NCBI RefSeq assembly: GCF_004769635.1
Contig: NZ_RQGH01000026.1
Span: 186,001 to 250,000, forward strand
Length of the DNA: 64,000 nt
Reading direction: 5' to 3'
From: Leptospira jelokensis
GTDB taxonomy: Bacteria; Spirochaetota; Leptospiria; Leptospirales; Leptospiraceae
The translations under genes were made by a program, and so were the position numbers. The notes under the pieces are model-generated. The model saw nothing but the letters and a program-made list of their open reading frames with translations. It was not told the origin of the DNA and did no database searches. Within the stretch, counting starts at the first letter, position 1. Every line of letters starts with the position of its first letter. Shown here piece by piece: positions 19,444-29,127 of this stretch.

Positions 19444-21492
19444 TTAGTAAAATTCTTCAGCACTATTGAGTGATCCATGTCCATTATGGCCACCCACGAC
19501 AATGATCCGATTGGGATCAGGGGCTATCGCTGAAAGTCCATACCTCGCAGAATTCATAGGGTATTCAGGGATCCATTGTTCGAGCAGAGGGTCGTATTTT
19601 TCCACTTGCGCCATCGCTCCACTATTGTATCCTCCAATGGCGTAGATCCTTCCACGTAATTTTACAACTTCAAACAAACCACGTGCCGTATTCATAGGTT
19701 TATGCAATGACCAAGAATCCGAACCTGGGTTATAGGATTCCACTGTTGACTCATATGAAGAAACGTTTCTTCCTCCAAAAACATACATTTTATTGTCATG
19801 GAAAAGACAGGAAGTTTCTGTTCTAGCTGAAGTCATAGTTCTTTTGTAAGTCCATTTATCCGTAGAAGGGTCATATTCTTCAACGGTGTTGAGAATTGTG
19901 CTCCCATTGTTACCACCTACCGCATACATTTTCCCATTATTGACACACAAAGAATGATACTGTCTAGGAGTGTCCATTGGTGTGCCTTGGGTGATATTAC
20001 CTGTCTCTGGATCATAAATCTCTACCTCTGCCCGAGTGGTGCCACCTCGACTACCTCCTACAAGGTAAATCTTATTCCCCAGGATTGCTGCCTTATGACC
20101 AAATTTTGCATTGGGAAGACTGCCTTGGTTCGACCAAGAGTTACTGACTAAATCCAATGTTTCGATTCCAGAAATAGGTGTACCATTGATATTGCCGCCA
20201 AACACATAATACTTGTTATTGTAAACTGCGGATGCAAAGTAGTAACGAGAAGAATTCATTAACACCTTTAAATGAGTAGTTGTATCATTGGCAGGGTCGT
20301 AATAAGCAACGACGTTGCTTATTCCACCTAATCCATAAAATCTACCATTTGAGTAACCACCAACTCCTCGAGTCAGATAAGCGTTTTGAGGCAAGGATGA
20401 CTTGACTGTCCATGAATTTGTATCTGGTGAATACTCTTCAATTACCAAAGCACTTGCACTTTCATGGCTACCCATCACAAAAATTTTATCTCCCACTAAA
20501 GCGGTCACTACAAAAGTACGATTGGTAGGCATATTTGTTTTTTGGTTGAAAGCCAAAGTAGTTGGATCAAATTCTAAAACGTTATTAAAGTATCCATTTA
20601 TGGTCGAGGATCCTCCGAAAAAATACATTTTATCATTGTAGATTTGGATAGAATAATAGTATCTTATCGGAGAATTCGTAAGTAATCGATTCCATTGATT
20701 GGAAGCTGCATCATAAACATCAACAATTCCTACACTAAAAAGGTAAATTTTTCCATTATAAGCTATGCTTGAATGGTAACTTGGAGAGATTAACATGTTC
20801 GCTCCAGTTGTCCAAGTATCTGAAGTTGTATCATAAATAAAAACTGAATTAGTTTCTCTTGTTGAGTATCCATATACTGGAGGTGGATCATAGTATTCAA
20901 AACAATGCCAAAGGAGTTGATTGACACAATAAGGTGCAGCGTCATATAACATTGTGTAAAAGTACTCTCTTCCACCTAACACATAGATTTTATTTCCGAT
21001 GACTGCAGAAGAAGCAGCATACCGCGGCGCCGGCATATTCTTTAATTTATTCCACTGTGCCGTTACCGTATTGTAAGAATAGGCGTTTCCATCGGTTAAA
21101 TTCCCATACACATTATTACCAAACAAATAGATCTTATCACCAATGGTCTGTGACGTTGCATCAAAAAACGATCTCGGCAAATTACTTAATGTTGCCCAAA
21201 TGTTTTTCAGTGGTTCGGGTGGTGGAGTGAGGGGTGCAACCGAGTTCGCTTCCGTCCCGGTGTTATTGGAAGGATTATCGATAGGTGGTGTGTTCTCATT
21301 TACATACTGGATCTCACCAGGTTTGAGTAGCCCAAGTAGTGCTAGGGTTTGCGTATCTTTTAATTCCTTTTCTAAGGCAGGGTTCCCTGTAAGACCTGAC
21401 ACAACGCCGCACTGGAAAAAACCAGCCGCCATTATGATAAGATACGCTAAAGTGAGAATTGGAAATTTTCGTTTTTGTTTGGTAGCATCCAT
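19444..21492 (-). CDS. Kelch-repeat lipoprotein
   Basis: 682 residues from ATG at 21492, chosen because GGA lies at proper spacing. A signal peptide ends in AAGFFQC with Cys28, predicting a lipoprotein. After a Pro/Asn-rich linker there are about ten Kelch units with the pattern hydrophobic-x-GG, then Y and W about 20 residues apart (for example NKIYLVGGSRGG, GKMYAVGGNNGS, NKMYVFGGRNVS, GRIYAIGGYNSG). These should form two beta-propellers or one large one exposed at the cell surface or in the periplasm. The role is probably binding; no catalytic residues are evident. A terminator follows. Confidence 0.88.
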   Translation of the reverse strand: MDATKQKRKFPILTLAYLIIMAAGFFQCGVVSGLTGNPALEKELKDTQTLALLGLLKPGEIQYVNENTPPIDNPSNNTGTEANSVAPLTPPPEPLKNIWATLSNLPRSFFDATSQTIGDKIYLFGNNVYGNLTDGNAYSYNTVTAQWNKLKNMPAPRYAASSAVIGNKIYVLGGREYFYTMLYDAAPYCVNQLLWHCFEYYDPPPVYGYSTRETNSVFIYDTTSDTWTTGANMLISPSYHSSIAYNGKIYLFSVGIVDVYDAASNQWNRLLTNSPIRYYYSIQIYNDKMYFFGGSSTINGYFNNVLEFDPTTLAFNQKTNMPTNRTFVVTALVGDKIFVMGSHESASALVIEEYSPDTNSWTVKSSLPQNAYLTRGVGGYSNGRFYGLGGISNVVAYYDPANDTTTHLKVLMNSSRYYFASAVYNNKYYVFGGNINGTPISGIETLDLVSNSWSNQGSLPNAKFGHKAAILGNKIYLVGGSRGGTTRAEVEIYDPETGNITQGTPMDTPRQYHSLCVNNGKMYAVGGNNGSTILNTVEEYDPSTDKWTYKRTMTSARTETSCLFHDNKMYVFGGRNVSSYESTVESYNPGSDSWSLHKPMNTARGLFEVVKLRGRIYAIGGYNSGAMAQVEKYDPLLEQWIPEYPMNSARYGLSAIAPDPNRIIVVGGHNGHGSLNSAEEFY

Positions 21493-21578
21493 TCGCATTC
21501 CTTCCATTTTTTTGCTTGGAGCAAGTAACACAAAAATGCCTTATTTTTGCAATGGTTTTGGAAGTTGTGGACGGTGGC

Positions 21579-21626
21579 TCAGAACGTTAAAAACGGTAAA
21601 ATCGCGTTTTCAGAACGTTAAAAACG
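21579..21626. repeat. paired 17-bp direct repeats upstream of the Kelch gene
   Basis: The 17-mer TCAGAACGTTAAAAACG occurs exactly twice, at 21579-21595 and 21610-21626, 31 bases apart start to start, which is about three helical turns. Each unit contains the palindrome AACGTT. They lie 87-134 bases upstream of the Kelch start on the minus strand, a reasonable place for a regulator to bind. Confidence 0.6.
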
Positions 21627-21677
21627 TTTTTTTGAAAAAAAATTTTTAAATCGGGAACCAAATGGAAAATTTCCCAC

Positions 21678-24245
21678 CTAATTTTGGAGAGAGCCTAGAA
21701 CCTCTCGTAATTTGATCACTTGGGGGTGTTCTGGGGCAAGGGCCGCCAAACGGGTGAAAATCTTTTTTGCCCGTTCCAAATTCCCAACCAACCGGTAACA
21801 TTCCACCAAATTGATGAGATTTCGGATGTGTTTGGGATCCCTTGCACGCAATCTTTCCCCAAGTTCAATCGCCTTTTTGATGTTCTTCGATTTCCGATAG
21901 GCAAAACTCAGTTGCAATAGGATCTCGTTGTCCGTAACAAAAAATGGAAAAATGGATTCAAGCGCATCCACTGCGACATCAAACTTTTTAAGTAACAAGG
22001 AGATACGTGATTTTTCTCGAATCAAATTGATCCGAACATCATCCTGTAAGGATTCATTTTCCAATAAGGTTTCAATGGTTTGGAACGCTTCTTCCGCTTT
22101 TCCTAAATCCAAAAGAGATTTGATCTTTGTATATAAATAATCATCGGAATTTAGATGAGTTAGGGTTTCTTTTGATACTCGTTTGAAAGACCCAAGCCAT
22201 TCTAACCTAAGTAACGTTAAATCATCAGAAAAAGTACCTACATCCAATAAATTCTCAACAATTGAGTTTAAATCACCTTTTGATTTTTTTACCACTTCCA
22301 AAAATTTTGTTTCGTCTTCATTGATGAGGCGGTTTCCATCTACACTCTCTTCCAATACCAAATCATCTCGTCCGTCAGAACCAATAAACAAAACATCACC
22401 TGTTTCCAAAGGAAAAATCCGAATGCGAACATCCCCTTCCATACCTTTGGTTCCAATTTTACGTAACTCTAATTCCTCTTCAATAAAGGAAGCGACCCCA
22501 TCGCGATACAAAACGGTCCAAGGGTGTTCCGCATTTAGGTAGTACAACACTCCCGTATCTTCTTCCACAAGACCTAACACAACTGATACGAGCATAGAAC
22601 CATCAAATGATTCAAAAATCGTTTGCAATTCATAAAAACATTCTTTGATCCATCGCTCAGGAGATTTGTTTTGGTTCTCCAAAATCATTTGTGTTCGTTT
22701 GATAAACGATAGAAATACTACGCCAAGGACAAGTGCGCCACCTGCACCCTGGATGGATTTACCCATGGCATCTCCGTTGATAAAAACTAAATAGGATTTT
22801 CCGTTCAAAGTAATGGTATCACTGATGATGATATCACCACCGATTTCTCTTTTTTTACCTCGAAACTCAAATTCCTTTTTTTGTTTTACGTACGCTTGTA
22901 ATAAAACTTGGGTTGATGTAACTTTTGTTTGGCTAAGAGGATCAAGCAGAAGGGAAGTTAAAAAATAATCACCATCTTGTTGGATTTTTAACTCTTGGAC
23001 TTTAGTTAATGTATTTTGTAATTCATTTGTTCTTTCTTCTACCTTTCTTTCCAAACTCAAATTCAGAGATTCCACTTGGCGATGCACTCGCAAAAATCGA
23101 TTCGCAAGCACTACGGCAATGCCTAAAACAAATACCAAATAACCATAACGTAACAAGTTCAGATTTTGAATCGGAAGCAACCCGGATGCCCCCATTACAT
23201 CCCAAGTTCCTGTTCCCAAAAGAAACAAAGCACCCATTAGGAGTCGTTTTGCATCTTTGTTTTTTGCTCTCACGGCTGAGATGATAAGATACAACAAAAT
23301 CACACCAAATACCAAAACAGAAACTTGCCAAACTCGAAGCAGTAGAACAGAGATAGCACGATTGACAAAAATTTGTGAGATTGCTAATAAAACACTGAAC
23401 ACAAAGTAAACTTTGGATACAATGCTGATTTTGGAACGAAAGAATAAATCAGTGAACAACAATAACCAACTTGGTGTAAGGAAAACAACAAAATATTCGA
23501 TCTTCGTTTGCGTGAAAGGTTCTAAACCGAGTGAATACACTCCCTGAGTGCGAAAGACCATATAAATTGCCAAAAAAACTGAGAACAACGCATAATACAA
23601 GTTATACGTTTCTTGCCTACGTTTCCAATAAAATAGACCATGGTAGACCCCAACAAAAAAATATAAAAACAATAACATATAGGTTAGTGTTTCATCTTCA
23701 ATTTCAGAATGTTTTGATGCTAAGTGGATATTTGCAGGAAAATCATTAAAAAAATCGTACACATTTAACTCTTCTCCCTCTTCTGCCGCGATTAGAATTC
23801 TAATTTGGTTTTGGCCTACATTCAAACCACTTCGTTTCAATCGAACAATGATATGACGCCGATAGCCACTGGTTTCAATCGAATCCTCTTTGATATTCCC
23901 ACCAGAAGTCACAAGTGTTTGGTTTATGTAAATGGCAAAGTAGTTGGAGATGTAAGGGATATGAAGGCTAAAGGCATCATCTTCCACCTTTTGGAAGTCA
24001 GTTGGTGACAATAAAAATGATTTTGCCATTGTCAGTTTTCGTAGTTTTCCCTTTTCCCACTCAAATTGTTTGAGGACAGTTGACAAAGGAAGGGATTCTA
24101 ATGGTTTCCATTTTTTCCCATCAGGGTTCTCGGAAATTTCAAAACCTTTTGTAACATACCAATTTTTATTTAAATCAATTGGCAATGAAAAGATTGGATC
24201 GACAAGAGAGATAAAAAAACAAATGGTAAACAGGATTTTGTTCAT
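21678..24245 (-). CDS. 7TMR-DISM / SpoIIE-type phosphatase / TPR signalling protein
   Basis: 855 residues. An N-terminal signal sequence is followed by a periplasmic DISM-type sensor domain (about 25-180) and seven membrane helices (about 185-375) that begin with YMLLFLYFFVGVYHGLFYW. A coiled coil (about 385-420) leads to a PP2C/SpoIIE serine phosphatase domain (about 440-680) with VFINGDAMGKSIQGAGGALV and DVLFIGSDGRDD metal-binding aspartates. The C-terminus (about 690-855) is TPR-like. It probably senses an outside ligand and dephosphorylates an anti-sigma-antagonist-type partner; that partner is not in the window. It overlaps the Ppx/GppA gene by four bases. Confidence 0.9.
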   Translation of the reverse strand: MNKILFTICFFISLVDPIFSLPIDLNKNWYVTKGFEISENPDGKKWKPLESLPLSTVLKQFEWEKGKLRKLTMAKSFLLSPTDFQKVEDDAFSLHIPYISNYFAIYINQTLVTSGGNIKEDSIETSGYRRHIIVRLKRSGLNVGQNQIRILIAAEEGEELNVYDFFNDFPANIHLASKHSEIEDETLTYMLLFLYFFVGVYHGLFYWKRRQETYNLYYALFSVFLAIYMVFRTQGVYSLGLEPFTQTKIEYFVVFLTPSWLLLFTDLFFRSKISIVSKVYFVFSVLLAISQIFVNRAISVLLLRVWQVSVLVFGVILLYLIISAVRAKNKDAKRLLMGALFLLGTGTWDVMGASGLLPIQNLNLLRYGYLVFVLGIAVVLANRFLRVHRQVESLNLSLERKVEERTNELQNTLTKVQELKIQQDGDYFLTSLLLDPLSQTKVTSTQVLLQAYVKQKKEFEFRGKKREIGGDIIISDTITLNGKSYLVFINGDAMGKSIQGAGGALVLGVVFLSFIKRTQMILENQNKSPERWIKECFYELQTIFESFDGSMLVSVVLGLVEEDTGVLYYLNAEHPWTVLYRDGVASFIEEELELRKIGTKGMEGDVRIRIFPLETGDVLFIGSDGRDDLVLEESVDGNRLINEDETKFLEVVKKSKGDLNSIVENLLDVGTFSDDLTLLRLEWLGSFKRVSKETLTHLNSDDYLYTKIKSLLDLGKAEEAFQTIETLLENESLQDDVRINLIREKSRISLLLKKFDVAVDALESIFPFFVTDNEILLQLSFAYRKSKNIKKAIELGERLRARDPKHIRNLINLVECYRLVGNLERAKKIFTRLAALAPEHPQVIKLREVLGSLQN

Positions 24246-25843
24246 ATCGGGTGTAAGTGAAACTCTAAATTCGTATTAAATGTAACTTCAAACAAATCCT
24301 TTTTTTCAGACACGGACCAAATTTCTAAATTAGGATCTTCATTCTTTTGGTAATACAACCTACAATTCACTTTCCCTTTTTCTACCACTGCATCCAAACG
24401 ATCAATGATTGATTTTTCAGAACGATCCAATCCATCTCCAATTCGCAAAAAGGAAGCTAATTTCCTAACAAGGAGTTGGTCTTCAGGCCTTAGTGCCTTA
24501 AACTCTTCGTGTTTCCCTTTGGGTCCACCCTTTCTGTGGTAACGAGCAAGGAGTGCAATGATTTCAATTTCTGCATTGGAAAAACCAACCATGGCTTCTG
24601 AGTTACGGATGATATAATAACTATGTTTGTGGTAGTTATGATGGGAAATACAAAGGCCTACTTGATGTAGATAACATGCGGTTTCCAAATAATCTCTTTC
24701 TAAATTTCCAAGTCCATGTAAATCTTTTAAATCATCAAACAATTGCAAGGTGAGTTTAGTCACAGTTTCCGCATGTTTTTTCCCTTGAGGGTAAAGGTTT
24801 GCTACTGTTTTAATCGCCTTGTCACGAATGTTATCAAGCCTTGGTAGTGATGTGTCAGTATGCCGATACCATGATTCGATGGTGTCGTATACAATCCCTT
24901 CTCTTAGGGCAAAATCACTCACTGTCAATGCCGGTGCTTTGATCCTTTGTAAAACTTCATCCAAAACCAAAATCCCACCCACAATGATATCCCCCCTTTT
25001 GGCATCTAACCCCGGGATTTTTAATCGTTTTTTGAGGCTTTCCGCATCTAATACCTGTTTGCGGATTTCTTTAAAGGAATCGATGGGAATCTCTGTTCCA
25101 TTCAATCGTTCCCGTTTTTCTCCTTTTTTTTCAAGCACCATCGAAGTGACCGAAGTGATGGTTCCGGAACTTCCCACAACCATAAAGGGTTTTAATTTTT
25201 CGATTTGAGGCAAAAAGGCAGATAAAACAGATTCAATATGAATCCTACATTTTTGCAAATCGGTGGGCGAAATTGGATCTTTTTTTAAGTATTTTTCTGT
25301 CAAACGAATCGCACCTAACTTCATGCTGGTGGAAAAAAGGATTTCACCTTTTTCTCCAATGAGAAGTTCCGTACTCCCTCCTCCAATATCAATGAGAAGG
25401 ATACGTTTGTCAAATACGGGTAAGCCTTGTAAGATTCCCAAATAAATGAGACGTGCTTCTTCGTTTCCAGAAATGACTTGGATTTGAATTCCCGTTTCCT
25501 TTTCTGCTTCGTCAAGAAAGACTTGGCGATTTTCTGCTTCTCTAAGGGCGCTTGTGGCAACCGCTCGTATTTCGGCATTGTAACTGTCTGCGAGGGTTTT
25601 GAATCGTTTCAAACATGCAAGTCCCCTTTCCATTGCATCTTCCCTGATGACCGCATAATCACTGCTACCACTTCCTAATCGAACGGACTCCTTTTCTTTG
25701 GTCAGGTATTCGAGTGTACCGTCCGGTCTTAGTTTTACGACGACAATGTGGAAGGAATTGGTGCCCAAATCAATGGCAGCAAGGATCTTTTCCGTGCGAA
25801 ATGCCTGGTTTGGTTTTCGTAAGATGTGTGAGAAAGGAAGCAT
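24242..25843 (-). CDS. Ppx/GppA exopolyphosphatase/pppGpp phosphatase
   Basis: 533 residues from ATG at 25843; an upstream TTG at 25888 would add 15. The ASKHA-fold phosphatase part has AAIDLGTNSFHIVVV (first phosphate loop), the SALREAENR segment, and LLIDIGGGSTELLIGE (second loop). A helical HD-like C-terminal domain follows from about residue 335 (ETACYLHQVGLCISHHNYHKHSYYII). The family hydrolyses polyphosphate or pppGpp; which one applies here cannot be told. Coupling to the SpoIIE-type phosphatase suggests a stress-signalling operon. It is divergent from mreB. Confidence 0.9.
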   Translation of the reverse strand: MLPFSHILRKPNQAFRTEKILAAIDLGTNSFHIVVVKLRPDGTLEYLTKEKESVRLGSGSSDYAVIREDAMERGLACLKRFKTLADSYNAEIRAVATSALREAENRQVFLDEAEKETGIQIQVISGNEEARLIYLGILQGLPVFDKRILLIDIGGGSTELLIGEKGEILFSTSMKLGAIRLTEKYLKKDPISPTDLQKCRIHIESVLSAFLPQIEKLKPFMVVGSSGTITSVTSMVLEKKGEKRERLNGTEIPIDSFKEIRKQVLDAESLKKRLKIPGLDAKRGDIIVGGILVLDEVLQRIKAPALTVSDFALREGIVYDTIESWYRHTDTSLPRLDNIRDKAIKTVANLYPQGKKHAETVTKLTLQLFDDLKDLHGLGNLERDYLETACYLHQVGLCISHHNYHKHSYYIIRNSEAMVGFSNAEIEIIALLARYHRKGGPKGKHEEFKALRPEDQLLVRKLASFLRIGDGLDRSEKSIIDRLDAVVEKGKVNCRLYYQKNEDPNLEIWSVSEKKDLFEVTFNTNLEFHLHPI

Positions 25844-25987
25844 TTTGTATCTAACTAGCCTATCGAAAATTTTTACGGTTGAAAGCAAAAACCAGCCGAA
25901 AATTATGGGGAACGGGTAGAATTGTAAAGTTTTGGTGGAAACCCACCGTAAATTCCCCCTTTCGTACTTCTTTCACCAGGATCTGAT

Positions 25988-27010
25988 ATGATATTTGATA
26001 ATCTTTATGGACTTTTCTCGAACGATATGGGAATCGATTTGGGAACCGCGAACACCCTCGTGCATGTGAAAGGACAAGGGATCGTCCTATCAGAACCTTC
26101 AGTCGTGGCAGTCCAAGCCTCGACGGGCCGAGTCCTTGCTGTGGGACAAGAAGCAAAACGAATGCTCGGTAGAACACCTGGTGACATTGTTGCCATCCGC
26201 CCTATGAAAGACGGGGTTATCGCCGACTTTGAAACCGTGGAAAAGATGATCCGTTACTTCATCGCAAAAGTCCACAACCGCACTACATTTGTAAAACCTC
26301 GCATCGTCATCGGAGTTCCTTCTGGGATCACCGAAGTCGAAAGACGTGCTGTTCGTGAGTCCGCAGAACAAGCCGGTGCTCGCGAAATCTTCCTCATTGA
26401 AGAAGCACTCGCTGCTGCCATCGGTGCCAACATCCCCATCCATGAACCAGCAGGGAACATGATTGTAGATATCGGCGGGGGAACCACAGAAATTGCTGTG
26501 ATCTCTCTTGGTGGTATGGTGATCGCTGAGTCCATCCGAACTGGTGGTGACGAATTTGATGAAGCGATTGTCAAATACCTCCGTAACCAATACAACCTAG
26601 TCGTCGGGGAAAGAACTGCTGAGGACATCAAACTCACCATCGGAAATGCATTCGCCGACAAACGTGTCGACACAATGGAAGTGAAAGGACGTGATGCGAT
26701 CTCTGGTCTGCCACGCACCCTCGAACTAGATTCCAACGAAATCCGAAAAGCCCTGAAAGAACCAACAGACGAAATCCTAGACGGAATCAAATCCGTATTG
26801 GAAAGAACTCCTCCAGAACTGGCAGCCGACATCGTAGAACGAGGGATCGTTCTGACTGGTGGTGGTTGCCTCCTCCGTGGCCTCGAACACTACCTCACCA
26901 AAGAAACTGGTGTTCCGGTCTTTCGTGCGGAAAACCCACTCACTTGCGTGGTACTTGGAACAGGACGTTACTTGGATGAGTTGAAGTACATTAAGCCGGG
27001 GATTCGGTAG
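25988..27010 (+). CDS. mreB: rod-shape-determining actin homologue MreB
   Basis: 340 residues, standard MreB length. Actin-fold nucleotide motifs are intact: phosphate 1 [16 protein letters not shown], phosphate 2 [19 protein letters not shown], and the adenosine motif [17 protein letters not shown]. MreB filaments guide lateral cell-wall synthesis. The ATG has an AGGA site 7-10 bases upstream. No mreC/mreD follows; a strong terminator lies about 110 bases downstream, so this copy is monocistronic in this window. Confidence 0.97.
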   Translation: MIFDNLYGLFSNDMGIDLGTANTLVHVKGQGIVLSEPSVVAVQASTGRVLAVGQEAKRMLGRTPGDIVAIRPMKDGVIADFETVEKMIRYFIAKVHNRTTFVKPRIVIGVPSGITEVERRAVRESAEQAGAREIFLIEEALAAAIGANIPIHEPAGNMIVDIGGGTTEIAVISLGGMVIAESIRTGGDEFDEAIVKYLRNQYNLVVGERTAEDIKLTIGNAFADKRVDTMEVKGRDAISGLPRTLELDSNEIRKALKEPTDEILDGIKSVLERTPPELAADIVERGIVLTGGGCLLRGLEHYLTKETGVPVFRAENPLTCVVLGTGRYLDELKYIKPGIR

Positions 27011-27013
27011 AGA

Positions 27014-27042
27014 GCCTTTCGCCTTTCGCCTTTCGCCTTTCG
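27014..27042. repeat. short tandem repeat, four units of GCCTTTC
   Basis: Four perfect 7-bp GCCTTTC units begin immediately after the mreB stop codon and run into the TTTCGATACGG inverted repeat. The unit shares TTTCG with the flanking repeats and may vary in number between strains by slippage. Confidence 0.8.
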
Positions 27043-27155
27043 ATACGGCCTTCGGCCTACTCAAGGCTCGGATTTGATGGTCGGATTTGTTTCGGTCATT
27101 CATATTCAAAATTGTTTCGATCGTTTCGGTCGTTGAGTAGCGAAGCGTATCGAAA
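27038..27155. repeat. inverted copies of the TTTCGATACG...CTACTCAA intergenic repeat
   Basis: The left arm (27038-27064) reads TTTCGATACG, a GGCCTTCGGCC palindrome, then TACTCAA. The right arm (27133-27155) is the reverse complement of a closely related version, with CTTCGC in place of the palindrome core. The left-arm sequence recurs exactly at 48165-48191, so this is a dispersed intergenic repeat rather than local structure only. Confidence 0.75.
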
Positions 27156-27181
27156 CGCCGAAACGATCCCTCTTTTTTTTT
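27119..27181 (+). terminator. rho-independent terminator after mreB
   Basis: The 11-bp perfect stem GATCGTTTCGG / CCGAAACGATC (27119-27129 and 27158-27168) has the right repeat arm in its loop. It is followed by CCTC and a run of eight or more T. Confidence 0.85.
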
Positions 27182-27267
27182 CAAACAGACATTTTACATA
27201 GATTTAACTGGGCCAAAAGATTACTTCCTTACCATACTTAGGCGAGGAGAGCATGGCTTAGTTTTGT

Positions 27268-27579
27268 ATGGGATACATGTACATTTTAGTTTGTTCGGAT
27301 GGATCGTATTATACAGGTAGTACGAAGTATTTAAATCGAAGACTTGACCAACACCAAATGGGTGAGGGCGCTAATTACACAAAGAAACGATTGCCTGTAA
27401 AATTAATTTACTTTGAAGCTTATTCTCGAATTGACCATGCGTTTTATCGAGAGAAACAAATACAAGGATGGTCTCGGAAGAAAAAGGAATCACTAATGAG
27501 CCAGGATTTCCAAGAGCTTAAACTCCAAGCAAAAAAAATATGGAAAACCAAACTAAGTCGTATCACATTTCATTCGTAA
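27268..27579 (+). CDS. GIY-YIG endonuclease-domain protein
   Basis: 103-residue single-domain protein of the small UPF0213/YhbQ-like group. The two-strand signature reads MYILVCSDGSYYTGST, followed by Arg at NRRLDQH, the His/Tyr region and the catalytic Glu in YREKQIQGWSRKKKESL. Small stand-alone GIY-YIG proteins are implicated in DNA repair or nucleic acid processing and are common in genomes; cellular function is uncertain. A dispersed GGGCGC repeat starts 12 bases after its stop. Confidence 0.9.
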   Translation: MGYMYILVCSDGSYYTGSTKYLNRRLDQHQMGEGANYTKKRLPVKLIYFEAYSRIDHAFYREKQIQGWSRKKKESLMSQDFQELKLQAKKIWKTKLSRITFHS

Positions 27580-27590
27580 AACAGTTTTTT

Positions 27591-27645
27591 GGGCGCACAT
27601 TTCCGGCTCTCCCTAAGGCGAGGGCACTCAGTCGATCCGGGGCGC
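27591..27645. repeat. dispersed GGGCGC repeat, copy 1 (short variant)
   Basis: Begins GGGCGCACATTTCCGGCT and ends GATCCGGGGCGC, the same borders as the copies at 48081-48150 and 53243-53312. The core is a different, shorter sequence and lacks the internal TTTCCGCT direct repeats. Confidence 0.8.
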
Positions 27646-27661
27646 GGGGCTTTGATTTCAT

Positions 27662-28153
27662 TTAAGAATATTTTGCGATTCTATCTTTTGGCCGATCCAT
27701 CCCAATGTATGAAAAGGGTGTTTTGTTAAGAAATTCACTTAAAGCAAATGGAGATGAGTCTTCGGTGTTATCCCCATCTGCTAAAATAAACTCTGTCATC
27801 TTGATCATATCACTCATAGATCCTAATATTCGCCGATTTAATGTAGATGTGATCAAAATCTCTTTTGTTAAGGGCACTAACAAATTGTTGACTACTGTTT
27901 CAAGCCCTTCATTGGTTACCTGATTTTTCCATGCTTCGATCATTCGATCCATGAATTCTCCATCCGTTTTGATTCCTACTCCTCTGAAGATAACGGAAAA
28001 CAATGATTCAGCATGTGTAGCTAAATAATATTTATGTCTATTTGCTGTGAATTGATTCACATACCATTCGTTCGAAAGATTGGATTCTGCAATTGGTTTT
28101 AATTGTTTCCATTTAAATTTATCTTGGACCTTTTTTGTAAACCGAATGATCAT
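27662..28153 (-). CDS. DUF6933-like hypothetical protein
   Basis: 163 residues, soluble. The opening MIIRFTKKVQDKFKWK and the central WYVNQFTANRHKYYLATHAESLFSVIF match the pattern of DUF6933-type proteins as I recall them: a short beta strand, a helix, and an N-x-x-R/H-K-Y-x-L-x-x-N/H core. No function is known for that family. It has no close operon partners; an apparently decayed gene lies upstream on the opposite strand. Confidence 0.65.
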   Translation of the reverse strand: MIIRFTKKVQDKFKWKQLKPIAESNLSNEWYVNQFTANRHKYYLATHAESLFSVIFRGVGIKTDGEFMDRMIEAWKNQVTNEGLETVVNNLLVPLTKEILITSTLNRRILGSMSDMIKMTEFILADGDNTEDSSPFALSEFLNKTPFSYIGMDRPKDRIAKYS

Positions 28154-28206
28154 AATTACTTGAGTAAAACTAAATTGAAAACAAAGGGAAAGTAATATTC
28201 AGGGGA

Positions 28207-28620
28207 TTTTTGGAAAAATTAGTTTGCACTCATCCATGGATTGAAGGAAACCTTCAGTCAAGTTCTCTAAAGAACCGAAACTCATTCTTTGACTCCTTTG
28301 CGAAACTGAGTTACATTCCAACGATTTCTGAATTGATTGAAGTGGAAAAATGTTAAGGGCGTGGACTTTCCTTCGTTAACATCAATCTCTATGCTTCCAC
28401 CAAAGCAGAAAAAGTGAAAATCTGGACAAAGGGCAAAACTCTTATCGAAATTTGTAAAAAAGCCCATTTGGTTTATACAAGTTACTCAATAGGAAAGCAG
28501 ATCCATTGCCTGGAATATTTTATCCTTTTCACCAATCAAATCCCTGTTAGATTTAAATTCTTTTTTCATCTTCGAGATGAATTATATCAAACAGGGGATT
28601 TGGTAGGTCACATGAATTTT
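28207..28620 (+). pseudogene. candidate decayed gene with an in-frame stop
   Basis: Frame 1 from about 28207 reads as protein-like sequence (LEKLVCTHPWIEGNLQSSS to TISELIEVEKC). It is interrupted by a single TAA at about 28354 and continues in the same frame (INLYASTKAEKVKIWTKGK, then IGKQIHCLEYFILFTNQIP) to about 28620, where it collides with the end of the AHSA1 gene. No start codon or ribosome site is evident. No family was recognised. It may equally be non-coding DNA that happens to be open. Confidence 0.3.
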
Positions 28621-28623
28621 AGT

Positions 28624-29127
28624 TTAAGTTTTTCCTTTTTTTATCATGGCAACAAGTTGATCGAATGCGGTTCCCCAACCTTCATGAAATCCCATTTCTT
28701 CATGTTTCTTTTTCTGATTTTCGTCCGTATGGATTGCGATCGCAGTATACTTCGTACCTTTTTCCGTTTTTTCTAAGTTTACGACCGCTGTAAAAAAACC
28801 AAAAGGATCATTGGGATCCGCAAGGGAAGGTCGATAACCTGGTTGTAGTGCGCTTGTCCATGTTAGTCTTTTGTTGGGAACCACTTCCAAATAACAGCCG
28901 ATACCTGGAACTTTCATTCCTTCTGGTGACTCCATAACGGTTCTAAAGATTCCTCCAGGCCTTAGATCGATTTCGCATTCAATTGTCTTCCAAGGTAAGG
29001 GACAAAACCACTGCATCAACTGTTCTGGCTTAGTCCATGCATCCCAAACCAGTTCCACAGGAACGTCTACAGTTCTTTCTAATACCAAATCGATATTAGG
29101 ATTTATTTTCAAAAGCGAATCATTCAT
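28624..29127 (-). CDS. SRPBCC / AHSA1-family ligand-binding protein
   Basis: 167 residues with the AHSA1 helix-grip pattern: [29 protein letters not shown] at the start, [15 protein letters not shown] in the middle, and the C-terminal helix [15 protein letters not shown]. These proteins form a hydrophobic cavity for small ligands. Its start overlaps the preceding ArsR-type gene by four bases. ArsR/AHSA1 gene pairs are common in bacteria and usually form one autoregulated unit, though the ligand is rarely known. Confidence 0.9.
   Translation of the reverse strand: MNDSLLKINPNIDLVLERTVDVPVELVWDAWTKPEQLMQWFCPLPWKTIECEIDLRPGGIFRTVMESPEGMKVPGIGCYLEVVPNKRLTWTSALQPGYRPSLADPNDPFGFFTAVVNLEKTEKGTKYTAIAIHTDENQKKKHEEMGFHEGWGTAFDQLVAMIKKGKT

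Noticed and set aside
26099..26832. Long minus-strand open frames inside mreB
   Set aside because: These are shadows caused by the codon pattern of mreB, whose own frame has all actin-fold motifs.
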